Source of the DNA: Saussurea involucrata
Lineage: Eukaryota > Streptophyta > Magnoliopsida > Asterales > Asteraceae
Length of the DNA stretch: 64,000 bases
NCBI GenBank assembly: GCA_033807775.1
Contig: CM066319.1
Span: 137,876,983-137,940,982 of the forward strand
Direction: 5' to 3'
Part shown: one piece after another, positions 45,278 to 54,847 of the stretch
Layout: each line of letters opens with the position of its first letter
Position numbering within the stretch: position 1 is the stretch's first letter
Position numbers and translations under genes: made by a program
Notes under the pieces: model-generated
Database searches by the model: none
The model's input: the letters and a program-made list of their open reading frames with translations, nothing else
What the model was told of the DNA's origin: nothing

Positions 45278-45590
45278 TGTTGGTGCAAGTGTACCACATC
45301 TCTATATATTTATATATATTTATTTTGATGATTACAAACACACCGTATTATTGTTTATCTAACAATCCAATCCAAGTGTACAGTTCTTGAAGAACACGAA
45401 GATTTTATCTGAAGAGTTCAAGACGGAAGATTTACGTTGTCATTAGTGTTTATAATTTATAATGATAAACACCCTAAAATAATATACCACTTGGATATTT
45501 CTAAAAACCCAATAAATGATTTTAATAGGGTTTATTGAGAAGATCCAGCAAGATTGGTTGCGTCCTGGAGAAGCTATCCATTCTGACGCC

Positions 45591-45798
45591 GGCATACCGC
45601 GTGGTACCGGCGGTATACCGCGGCAGGCTTGTTGTTCACCACTGATTGGTTAGAAGTCCTTTTTCTGCACGGTATACCGCGAAGAATAGCCGGTATACCG
45701 CGGGTACGTATTCCAGAAGTCAACTTTGCATGAGAGCCGTTGGAGTGTCAGTGTACTATTACTGCACGGTATACCGCGTGCTTTTGGCGGTATACCGC
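45591..45798 (+). promoter_or_regulatory. Three pairs of GGTATACCGC palindromes, 21 bp apart
   Basis: Sites start at 45591 (variant GGCATACCGC), 45612, 45671, 45692, 45768 and 45789. Within each pair the spacing is exactly 21 bp, two helical turns; pairs are 80 and 97 bp apart. The last site ends 28 bp before the TATA box. The block is repeated in the 3' LTR (49437-49644). A dimeric DNA-binding protein acting on the LTR promoter is the natural reading, but the binder is unknown. Confidence 0.75.
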
Positions 45799-45826
45799 GA
45801 ATGCATGTATCCGTTGGAAGAACTGC

Positions 45827-45834
45827 TATATAAT
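45827..45834 (+). promoter_or_regulatory. TATA box of the gag-only Copia LTR
   Basis: TATATAAT, within 'ctgctatataatgcatgc'. It lies downstream of the palindrome block and about 640 bp before the LTR end. The equivalent in the 3' LTR is at 49673-49680. Confidence 0.65.
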
Positions 45835-46465
45835 GCATGCGAAGGTGGAGAAGAAAAAATATACAGATACAAACCAACAGACATCTCCTCATCTGATCTC
45901 TCCCAACTAATATTTCATACTACATATTATCACTACATATTTATTTTATAAAACGTTTTTATAAAATATCCAAGTGATAAATATTATACAAGAGTGATTT
46001 CCATTGTGAGTTATACTCCTCTTGTAAGTGTTTGAATAACGGGTGTGTGATCCTGTATATCTCAATAAGCTAGAGCTTGAGAGCCTATTGCTTTCCTTTG
46101 TATTTGGTTTGTATTCTACCGTAAAGAATACGTTTATTGGATCGTGTCGGGAAGTGTCTCGGCTAGTGATTTACCAAGTTGTGGTAAATCACTAAATCTC
46201 CGTGTCAAGTATCTCTATCCCTTATCTCTTTATATTTCCGCTGTGCATTTAATTATATCTATTTATATAATTATTGTATATTCATTGCATTTATACTCTG
46301 CTTTATTTACTATATTTATACTATCCTGTATTTATACGTATCTGTTGTGTTTTCATATACTCTGTTGTATTTACATTATTAAGATATTTTTATAAAAGAA
46401 TTTTTGAAAGTAAAAGTTTTAAATACAACCTTACCCCCCCCCCCCCCCCTAGGTTGTCTAACAAT

Positions 46466-46477
46466 TGGTATCAGAGC
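46466..46477 (+). other. Primer binding site of the gag-only Copia element
   Basis: TGGTATCAGAGC, two bases after the LTR end; initiator tRNA-Met primer site. Confidence 0.95.
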
Positions 46478-46529
46478 GGGGCTTTCAAAAATTATTTGTT
46501 TAAATTTTTAAAGTTATATCTTTTATATA

Positions 46530-48482
46530 ATGGCTCAACAAACTGTTTTGTTTTCAAAACCTCCTATTATTGATACTGAAAAATTTGGTATTTGGGCAAA
46601 ATTATTTGAATGTCACGTGCGTGGCAAAAATAGAAAGATGTGGGAAATTATTGAAAAAGGAAATTTTATTCCAACCAAAATCGTAAATGATCTTATTGTT
46701 GAAAAAGATTCTAAAGAGTGGACTCCCACTGATGAAGCTTCGTATTGTTTAAATTTTGAAGCTAAAAACATGTTATATGCTGCTTTAAATTCTGATGAAA
46801 TAGAAAGAGTTTTTACTTATGAAACTGCTAATGAAATCTGGCAAAGTTTAAATGACACTCATCGTGGAAACACGCAAGTCAAAAGCAGTAAAATAAATAT
46901 TCTAGTTCATGATTATGAAATGTTCGAGATGACTCAAGATGAGTCTATCGATTCTATGTTTAAAAGATTTAACCTCATAATGACTACTTTACAAGGATTA
47001 GGTCGTACTTATCCTAATGAAGATTATGTAAGGAAGATTCTTCGAGCACTACCTTCGGAGTGGATGCAAAAGATTACATCGTTAGAAGATTCCCGAGATC
47101 TCTCAACAATGAAGCTCGACGATCTTGTCGGCAATCTTAAAGTGCACGAAATTGCACTAAAAAGAAATCAAGTTCGGGATCGAGTCAAAAAGAAATCCAT
47201 AGCTCTCAAAGTCGTTGCCCCTAAAGATGAGGAAGAAGAAGAGGAGGAAGAAGCAAGTTCCTCAAATGACGAATCCGAAAGTCTTGACGATTTAATCGAG
47301 ATGGTAAGAAAACTCTCTAAACTTTTATCTAACAAAAAGTTTGCCAATATTGATAGGTTTCAAGGAAATGGAGACTACCATCGTGGTGGTAAAAATCAAA
47401 GTCGCAACGTCCATAACAAATATGACGAATCTAGTGACGATGACAAAGCCAATAAAAAGAAAGGCTTTTGCTATGTGTGTGGTGATAAAAATCACTATGC
47501 AAATGTGTGTCCAAAACGTGCTAAACAAATCAACACACCAAAAACTTTCGTCGGAGCCGCGTGGAGCGCAAACGAAGATGAAGACAAGAATATCTGTCTC
47601 ATGGCCGACCGTGATGATGAGGTATCTACATCATGTTTTCATGACAATAATTATGATGGTAATTATAGTGATAATTATTATGATAGTGATAATGAAAATA
47701 ACCTTGAATTATTATATGAATCATTCAATGACATGGCCGCTCTTGCAAATAAGTATAAAGATGAAATCACTAAATTAAAAGAAACCGTATCTGCATATAA
47801 AAAGGAAATAGATGACGGTAAACAAAAATCTACTTATGATTTAGATGTTATCACTAAGTTAGAAAATAAATTAAGTAAAAAAGATGTTTGCAAATCTTGT
47901 GATATCTTAAAAAATGAAATTGCATGCTTAAAAGAAAAACCAATTGAGAAAAATGATTATAAATCTTGTGTTATTTTAAATGATAAAATTGCATGTTTAA
48001 ATAAAAATACATATGAAAGTGTTGCATGTATAAAATGTGATTTGCTTGAAAATGAAAATATTTATTTAAAAGCTAACTGCGATTTATATGAAAAAGATAA
48101 TTTATTAGCTAAAGCTTTTCAAAATAGCAATGATAAAATGCTTAAAATGCTAAATATGTCGAATCGCATTAATTGTCGAAAAGGCATTGGTTCTGATACA
48201 TGTATTGATAAATGCTCGTGTAAACCCATTAAAAATTTTTTTGCATCTCCTAAAGTTGATACAAGAAAACCCCCATATATGTCAAAAATGAAAAATGTGA
48301 ATTATGGGAGGAAACCGTATGCTCGTATGTATAATAGTAATTTTTCTAGACCTAATGCGAATATAAATGCTTCATTTTATGTGTATGATAAATACAATCG
48401 CAAAATTAGAATGGTTAGAAAATGGATTCCGAAAGGAATGTTTAATGTTGACAATCCCGGTGGGATGCGTTTGTGGTTTTAA
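46530..48482 (+). CDS. Copia (SIRE-type) Gag, intact, 650 residues
   Basis: Starts MAQQTVLFSKPPIIDTEKFG 53 bp after the PBS. The UBN2/retrotran-gag domain spans about residues 20-230 (FGIWAKLFECHVRGKNRKMW, WQSLNDTHRGNTQVK, MFKRFNLIMTTLQGLG, VRKILRALPSEWMQKITSLE). An acidic stretch, EEEEEEEASSSNDESES, follows. A zinc knuckle CYVCGDKNHYANVCP lies near residue 315. Then comes a Cys/Lys-rich coiled region with repeated CKSCDILKNEIACLKE-type units, and a basic tail. It is uninterrupted, so a complete Gag could be made. Gag forms the cytoplasmic particle; reverse transcription needs pol in trans. No host gene similarity. Confidence 0.95.
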   Translation: MAQQTVLFSKPPIIDTEKFGIWAKLFECHVRGKNRKMWEIIEKGNFIPTKIVNDLIVEKDSKEWTPTDEASYCLNFEAKNMLYAALNSDEIERVFTYETANEIWQSLNDTHRGNTQVKSSKINILVHDYEMFEMTQDESIDSMFKRFNLIMTTLQGLGRTYPNEDYVRKILRALPSEWMQKITSLEDSRDLSTMKLDDLVGNLKVHEIALKRNQVRDRVKKKSIALKVVAPKDEEEEEEEEASSSNDESESLDDLIEMVRKLSKLLSNKKFANIDRFQGNGDYHRGGKNQSRNVHNKYDESSDDDKANKKKGFCYVCGDKNHYANVCPKRAKQINTPKTFVGAAWSANEDEDKNICLMADRDDEVSTSCFHDNNYDGNYSDNYYDSDNENNLELLYESFNDMAALANKYKDEITKLKETVSAYKKEIDDGKQKSTYDLDVITKLENKLSKKDVCKSCDILKNEIACLKEKPIEKNDYKSCVILNDKIACLNKNTYESVACIKCDLLENENIYLKANCDLYEKDNLLAKAFQNSNDKMLKMLNMSNRINCRKGIGSDTCIDKCSCKPIKNFFASPKVDTRKPPYMSKMKNVNYGRKPYARMYNSNFSRPNANINASFYVYDKYNRKIRMVRKWIPKGMFNVDNPGGMRLWF

Positions 48483-49123
48483 ACAAATTTTGTGGATTGT
48501 ATGTTGTCATGTTTTATTTTATGTCGACAACATATTTTAATTTTTTTATTTGCAGTTTATGTTTTATACTAACTGTTAAAAGGACCCATAAGAAAAGGGT
48601 ACCACGAAATATTTTCTTTGCCTTTTGTAGGTGTTTCCTGACGAGGATATAATACGTGTTTCCTGACGAGGATATAATACGTGTTTCCTGACGAGGATAT
48701 AATACGTGTTTCCTGACGAGGATATAATACGTGTTCCCTGACGAGGTCATAATACGTGGTAATTTTTTGCTCACATAAAATTAACCGAAAAATCGAAGCC
48801 TTAAGATCCTTTTTTGGTGCAAGTGTTTCTTTTTGGTTATTTTGTTTCATGTCAATTTTATGCGTATCTTTTATGCATTTTTTTTCCTCTCAAAATTTTA
48901 TAAAATCAACAATTAATATCGTTATTAATTTGAGGGGGAGCGTTTTATTATCTTTACCCATGAGTTTATGCTACCTCAAATATATGCATATTTTGAGGGG
49001 GAGCATCTCTCGAGGGGAAGCATACCGTCTTTCTTGACCCTTTTTGTTTCGACAAACGGGGGAGAGAAACCGCATATGCTCATGCTTAGCGGTTGTGTTT
49101 GTCATCATCAAAAAGGGGGAGAT
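48483..49123 (+). other. 3' non-coding region with several GGGGGAG tracts
   Basis: No pol remnant. It contains the 25-bp tandem repeat (48631-48755) and four purine tracts of the GGGGGAG type (about 48933, 48995, 49058 and 49115-49123). The last, AAAAGGGGGAGAT, abuts the 3' LTR and is the polypurine tract; the others look like spare copies. Confidence 0.8.
48631..48755 (+). repeat. Five 25-bp direct repeats with a TGACGAGG core
   Basis: Unit GTGTTTCCTGACGAGGATATAATAC begins at 48631, 48656, 48681, 48706 and 48731 (core TCCTGACGAGGATATAATAC). The first four are identical and the last differs at three bases. TGACG is the core of plant TGA/bZIP sites, and 'gatataata' is TATA-like. It lies between gag and the 3' LTR, outside coding sequence. 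Confidence 0.93.
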
Positions 49124-50300
49124 TGTTGGTGCAAGTGTACCACATCTCTATATATTTATATATATTTATTTTGATGATTACAAACACACCGTATTATTGT
49201 TTATCTAACAATCCAATCCAAGTGTACAGTTCTTGAAGAACACGAAGATTTTATCTGAAGAGTTCAAGACGGAAGATTTACGTTGTCATTAGTGTTTATA
49301 ATTTATAATGATAAACACCCTAAAATAATATACCACTTGGATATTTCTAAAAACCCAATAAATGATTTTAATAGGGTTTATTGAGAAGATCCAGCAAGAT
49401 TGGTTGCGTCCTGGAGAAGCTATCCATTCTGACGCCGGCATACCGCGTGGTACCGGCGGTATACCGCGGCAGGCTTGCTGTTCACCACTGATTGGTTAGA
49501 AGTCATTTTTCTGCACGGTATACCGCGAAGAATAGCCGGTATACCGCGGGTACGTATTCCAGAAGTCAACTTTGCATGAGAGCCGTTGGAGTGTCAGTGT
49601 ACTATTACTGCACGGTATACCGCGTGCTTTTGGCGGTATACCGCGAATGCATGTATCCGTTGGAAGAACTGCTATATAATGCATGCGAAGGTGGAGAAGA
49701 AAAAATATACAGATACAAACCAACAGACATCTCCTCATCTGATCTCTCCCAACTAATATTTCATACTACATATTATCACTACATATTTATTTTATAAAAC
49801 GTTTTTATAAAATATCCAAGTGATAAATATTATACAAGAGTGATTTCCATTGTGAGTTATACTCCTCTTGTAAGTGTTTGAATAACGGGTGTGTGATCCT
49901 GTATATCTCAATAAGCTAGAGCTTGAGAGCCTATTGCTTTCCTTTGTATTTGGTTTGTATTCTACCGTAAAGAATACGTTTATTGGATCGTGTCGGGAAG
50001 TGTCTCGGCTAGTGATTTACCAAGTTGTGGTAAATCACTAAATCTCCGTGTCAAGTATCTCTATCCCTTATCTCTTTATATTTCCGCTGTGCATTTAATT
50101 ATATCTATTTATATAATTATTGTATATTCATTGCATTTATACTCTGCTTTATTTACTATATTTATACTATCCTGTATTTATACGTATCTGTTGTGTTTTC
50201 ATATACTCTGTTGTATTTACATTATTAAGATATTTTTATAAAAGAATTTTTGAAAGTAAAAGTTTTAAATACAACCTTACCCCCCCTAGGTTGTCTAACA
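49124..50300 (+). repeat. 3' LTR of the gag-only Copia element
   Basis: 1177 bp, near-identical to the 5' LTR. Differences seen: one base in the 'agaagtcNttttt' block, one in 'aggcttgNtgttc', and a C tract of 7 rather than 16 at 50280-50286. Palindromes at 49437-49644. Confidence 0.95.
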
Positions 50301-50691
50301 TATATTTTTAGGCATTTTGTTGTTTTTAGATTTAAGTGTTCAATTTGTATCGATTTCGTATTATAAACATTGTGTATGTTCTTGATATTAATGCAATTTG
50401 CATTGTTTTTCATGGTTGATTTGGATTAAACATGGTGATTGGTGAACGCCCCAATCTGCTATTTCTAATTTCATCTAAATAATTTGAGATTTCTACGTTA
50501 CCTCTTTAGGCTATGTTTGGTAAACTAGCTGATAAGTTAACTGGTAGCTCATAAGATAACGGTTGACTCATAAGTCGAGGAACCATAAGTGTTATGGAAT
50601 TGAAAAGTTAGGAACTTGTAGTCTAGATAGTTTACTTAAGGGACCATATCCAAATTTAGAGCAAACCACATAAATAATGTGTAATTCACTC

Positions 50692-51104
50692 TTAAAATAG
50701 TTATTCTTTTTGTTTTTTGAGTTGACGAAAGGATGCCTATTTTTTGGGCAATTAAACCGGTGACCAATAACATTACCTAACGTTTTGTATTTTCTTATAG
50801 ATTTGCCATCATATTTTCTAACCCAATCATAAAGAACTACAAACTATTTGTTTTCTTTTGTTATAAATTTAGGGTATTATTATTATACTTATTAAAATTA
50901 GAATAATATTAAAACACAATTGAATCATTAAAACTTAGGAAGATATAATAATTAGAAATCAGAAATATAATAACAATCAATAATATACATTTTATATTTA
51001 AATTATTAAATTAAAATTCTCAATTATTGGTGGGAAATTGGCACGCCGCCAAGGAATCAAACATTATTTTTTGTTCGTGCAAATTTACAAGATAATTAAA
51101 ATAA
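50692..51104. other. AT-rich spacer between two TIR elements
   Basis: No coding region or known repeat recognised. It ends in TTAAAATAA (51096-51104), the left flank of the next element. Confidence 0.5.
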
Positions 51105-52190
51105 GAGTGAATTGTGGATTTGGTTTCCGTGGTTTTGTATTTTTTTTACTATGACTCTCATTCTATGTTTATTATGGATATGATCCTTATGGTATGCAAT
51201 ATATAGTGACTAGGGTCCCTCAACAGTCAATACTAACACAGTTAAGTTTGAAATGTTTAAAATTTAATTTTGGTCCCTATGGTTTATTGAAATCTTTGAA
51301 AGTGATCCGTGTGGTTTATTATTATTTTTATATTTTTCCTTTAAAAACTAATATAAATATAAATATTATTAAAAAAATAAAAATATATTATCTAATTCAT
51401 ATATATATATATTAATATATTTATTTATTTATTAAAAATTTGTAATTTTTTTAATTATATTTTCATATATATAATATAACTAATATTTATTTTTCTTGAT
51501 CGATCTTTAATATTTTCATATTTAAAATATATAAATAATATATATTTATTAAGATTTTATAATTAATAAATTTAATGTTTAAATTTAATGTCTCATGTTT
51601 AAATTTAATGTTTAAAATTTAAATTTTGACATGAAACATTAAATTTAAATATTATATAATTTAATAAGTATATATTATATATCTCTTTAATATGAAAGTG
51701 TCGATAAGGTAGATCAAGAAAATATAATATTAATTCTATATATGAAAATATTATTAAAAAATTATAATATTTTTAATATATATATTAATATATATATATA
51801 TATATAAATATTAATATTAATTAGATAATATATTTTTATTTTTTAATAATATTTATATTTATATATATAATATAAAATTTATAATTATATTTTATTAATA
51901 TATATAAATAAGTTTTTATATTTTTAATATATATATAATTATATTTTTATTAGTTTTAAAGGAAAAATGTAAGAAAAATAATAAACCAAAGGGACCACTT
52001 TCAAAGATTTCTATAAACCATAGGGACCAAAATTAAAGTTTAAATCTTTCAAACTTTAACGGTGTTAGTGTTGAGGGACCCTAGCCACAATATATTGCAT
52101 ACCATAAGGACCATATCCATAATAAACATAGAATGAGGACCATAGTCAAAGAAAACACAAAACCACATGGACCAAATCCACAATTCACTC
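51105..52190. mobile_element. Foldback MULE-like element, 1086 bp, full-length hairpin
   Basis: Left arm GAGTGAATTGTGGATTTGG.. matches the reverse complement of the right arm over at least 250 bp with few mismatches. The pairing continues with less identity nearly to the centre (for example 'tcttgatc' blocks at about 51495 and 51712). Direct 9-bp flanks TTAAAATAA lie at 51096-51104 and 52191-52199. AT-rich middle, no gene. Termini are of the same type as 39223-50691. Confidence 0.88.
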
Positions 52191-52199
52191 TTAAAATAA

Positions 52200-53197
52200 G
52201 CACACAAATTTATTTAGAGTAAATTACATGATTGGTCCCTGTGTTATGTTGAAAATTGCACTGTACGTCCCTAAAATGAAATAATTACGAAAAACAGCTC
52301 TGTGGTTCACATTTTCACACGCTTTAGGTCCCTGAACCCTAACACCGTTAAAAGATTCTGTTAAGTATATTAATTAAAGGGGCATTATAGTCATTTACTT
52401 ATTTTTCTTATTTTCTGTTTAAATTTAAAAATAAATTATTAAATTAAATTAAATTATATATGTATAAATATAAAACATTCTATCGTCGTCGGCATATCCA
52501 ACGGCCATCTCCGTCGCCGGCACACCCATCGGCCACCTCTATCGTCGTCGGCACATCCCATCTCTCCCTTTCCCTCCTTTTCCTTGAGATACGTATCCCC
52601 AATCGAACCTATTTCACTCTCTCATCTCTGCATACACACAAGTACCCAACACATATATGCATATATATATACACACACACATAGAGAGAGAAGCATATAT
52701 GCACACACATACACACACACACACACATATATATATATAACACATTCACAAAGAAGGTGCAAAACTTATATATATACACACACACGATACACACAAAACC
52801 CAGTTACCCAGTGGCTATCTCCATACTTTCCAACCACCCCTTTGAGCTCCATATCCGCCACCGCCCCACCTCACCTGTGAATGCTTGGTTTTGTAACCCC
52901 CCCCCTCCCCCATTATGCTCCACCAGTAAATGCTTGGTTTTGTAAACCCCCTTCTCCACAGACCTAATCTGATCGGTTGCTATATCCCCCGCCCTACTCC
53001 ACCCGTTGCTAAGCCCCTCACCCTTACACCATTTCGAACCCTTGCATTTATATATATATAAATGATATGTATATATCGCCATATATATGCTCCTGTATGT
53101 ATATATGTGCTATGTGTACATATATATGTGTGGTTTGTATGTATATATTATGTAAAAGAGAGGATAAAGAGAAAGAGATTGTATATATATATATATA
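52200..53197. other. Unpaired TIR-like end, GC-rich patch and microsatellites
   Basis: From about 52217 there is a 'gagtaaattacatgattggtcc' type end, resembling the TIRs of the neighbouring elements, but no inverted partner is seen. A GC-rich patch (about 52490-52560, 'cgtcgtcggca' repeats) follows. Then (CA)n and (TA)n microsatellites (52620-52780) and a short duplication with 'aatgcttggttttgtaa' (52880 and 52928). Open frames over the microsatellites are artefacts. Confidence 0.55.
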
Positions 53198-53430
53198 GGG
53201 AATTTAATTAAAATACCCAAAGTTTGACTTTGACTTGCCAAAATACCCATTTTTTCGAGTTTACCAAAATACCCAAAAACCCCGCGATGGATCCCACGAT
53301 CGCGGGATAGGGCACACATGTCCCTCTATTTTGGCCAAAACGTCCCGCGACACCCCCCAACTATGCCCGCGGTGACACTTTTGGTCCCTCCCCACGACTG
53401 ATCCTGCGATGGATCCCGCGACCAGACAAA
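53198..53430. repeat. Left terminal region of the MULE
   Basis: Contains three 'aaaatacccaaa' units (53211-53280) and two copies of CGATGGATCCC (about 53284 and 53407) in a GC-rich CGCGGGA context. The DNA is TA-microsatellite immediately to the left (53181-53196). Confidence 0.6.
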
Positions 53431-53643
53431 AAAAAATTCAATTTTGGTCATTTTTGCACGAATCTTTGCACGCTTTTACTGTTTTTTTCCACAATTATTG
53501 TACTTTGAAGACCAATTTGTGGTTGAGATTCACTGGCATGTTTGAGATTTCATCCATAAATATCAGTAAAATGCAATCCATAATTCACACCATTCCATCC
53601 TTCTTTCTTGCTTTCTTTCTTACTTTCTTTCTTCAGTAAACAA

Positions 53644-53967
53644 ATGGCATCATCATCTAACCCATCGTCTACACCTGAAAGAATGCCCGCGAAACTCCAG
53701 CTCGCGATAGCAGAAAGGGAAAAGGAGATAGACCAACTGACAGAAGAGTGGAAACAGATGATGGCCAGGAAAGAAGTCCGCTTGATAAGGATCGAAGTGG
53801 AAGAAAAGGAGATCAAAAGGATGAAAGGGGATATAAAAGATAGGGAGGCTCGTATTCGTCGAGAAAAAGAAGAAATTCACCACATTTTGCAAGACTTCAC
53901 AATTCTTCAAGCGAAGGTAAGCGACAAGCAAAGTTGGATTGATCAAACTAAAGCAATTTTTCAGTAG
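53644..53967 (+). CDS. Small coiled-coil protein of the MULE, 107 residues
   Basis: Starts MASSSNPSSTPERMPAKLQL after a CTTT-rich leader that ends in 'cttcag'. Residues about 22-100 are almost entirely charged helix (AEREKEIDQLTEEWKQMM, EEKEIKRMKGDIKDREARIR, IHHILQDFTILQAKVSDKQ), predicted as a long coiled coil. No zinc finger or catalytic motif is present. It converges with the PB1-like gene (its end is 303 bp away). I do not recognise the family; it may be an accessory (DNA-binding or dimerisation) protein of the MULE. Only one open frame supports it. Confidence 0.6.
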   Translation: MASSSNPSSTPERMPAKLQLAIAEREKEIDQLTEEWKQMMARKEVRLIRIEVEEKEIKRMKGDIKDREARIRREKEEIHHILQDFTILQAKVSDKQSWIDQTKAIFQ

Positions 53968-54269
53968 GTGGTGGTACGGGTGTTGCTTTAGTACTTTGTT
54001 GTTTATGTGTTGTTGTTTTGTACTTTTCCAGTTCGACATTGTTGTTTCGTTCCTTTCCTGTTTGTATGTTGTTGTTTCCTTCCTGGAGTTTTTATGTTGA
54101 TGTTTCATGTTGAAGTTTGCTCATGAATAAAGGTCTTTAATTTGCCTGAAAAGTAGTGTTTAATTAGTCTGAAATTTGTCTGAAAAGTGGTTCATATTAA
54201 AAATACAACTCATAGATGTTATACAAGATTATTTCATAACAAACACGTACTAATAAATACAGTACAAAA

Positions 54270-54847
54270 TCATCCAAATTTGAGGCTACGGCTAGACGAT
54301 GGTTTGGTTTTTGACAATCCGGGTCGACATCTTACATGCTCTGGCGAGACGAGTCTCAAAGTGTTAAGCTCCACTTTCTCGATGTACACTTCAATCACAG
54401 TATGTCCGTCAACATACTGGCGTATGTTGGCTACATCTTCGTCGGTACTCAATTCTACCAGTCCAGTAAAGAAGTCTGTATTCGGCCTCTTAAAATACAA
54501 CCTATTATATTTTGGTTCTTCATAGTCCAGCTCTTTCATGATCTGTTCAAGCAGTTGCATAGAAAGATCCTCCACATCTAACATGTCAACATAAATTTCT
54601 AGACCACGGAAATAATGTCTTCTGGGTGGTTCTGTGAAGTACCCACCATGGTGGACTTTCATGGTGAACAACTGTGGATATGCATCTGTTGATGAACATT
54701 AATTAATATAGTTAGTTCGTAGAACAACGGTAGTAACAAGCAAAACTCAATGAAACATGCACACTAACCATATAACTCTTTGCCAGTATCTGAAAGCGAT
54801 TCAGATAAACGCCTAAAGCACCAAACATGAAGGTTTGGGGATGCCAT
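54270..54847 (-). CDS. PB1-like domain protein, two exons
   Basis: Exon 1 is 54847-54769 (MASPNLHVWCFRRLSESLSD, then TGKELY plus one base). The intron 54768-54686 is 83 bp with GT..AG ends (GTTAGTG and ..ATCAACAG). Exon 2 is 54685-54270. Joined, it is 164 residues and reads DAYPQLFTMKVHHGGYFTEP across the junction. The stretch from FTMKVHHGG through RRHYFRGLEIYVDMLDVEDLS to ELDYEEPKYNRLYFKRP matches the PB1-like domain often found at the N-terminus of plant MULE proteins. Here it is a separate gene downstream of the transposase on the same strand. Role unknown; the open frame is intact. Confidence 0.8.

Larger units (their letters stand above)
45278..46463 (+). repeat. 5' LTR of the gag-only Copia element
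   Basis: Starts TGTTGGTGCAAGTG, ends TTGTCTAACA. It carries six GGTATACC-type palindromes (45591-45798), a TATA box at 45827-45834 and a run of 16 C (46434-46449) close to its end. Short open frames here are repeated in the 3' LTR and are not genes. Confidence 0.95.
45278..50300 (+). mobile_element. Gag-only (non-autonomous) Copia element, young, TSD TATAT
   Basis: 5023 bp with near-identical LTRs (45278-46463 and 49124-50300), PBS, one gag ORF, a polypurine tract and exact TSDs TATAT (45273-45277, 50301-50305). The LTRs differ at two or three bases and in a C-tract length (16 against 7). No protease, integrase or RT is present in the 640 bp between the gag stop and the 3' LTR. It must borrow pol from a related SIRE-type element. 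It inserted in the MULE-like TIR element. Confidence 0.96.
39223..50691. mobile_element. MULE-like TIR element (about 1.3 kb) split by a LINE and a Copia element
   Basis: Left end GAGTGAATTATAC..GTGGTTTGCTTTAAATTT (39223 on) matches the reverse complement of the right end (to 50691) over about 130 bp, including GACATGGTCCCTTAA / GATATGGTCCCTTAA and AACTATCTA. Flanks are TTAAAATAA (39214-39222) and TTAAAATAG (50692-50700), 8 of 9 identical, as expected for a Mutator-type 9-bp duplication. Own DNA is 39223-39498, 44651-45277 and 50301-50691. No transposase; non-autonomous. Confidence 0.8.

Noticed and set aside
45646..45951. 101-codon open frame, present again at 49492-49797
   Set aside because: Both copies are the same LTR segment spanning the palindromes and TATA box; duplication is due to the LTR pair.
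48631..48755. CRISPR-like direct repeats
   Set aside because: The units are contiguous with no spacers, in a plant retrotransposon; a plain tandem repeat.
52584..52880. Open frames with His/Tyr/Thr repeats
   Set aside because: Products of (CA)n/(TA)n microsatellites.
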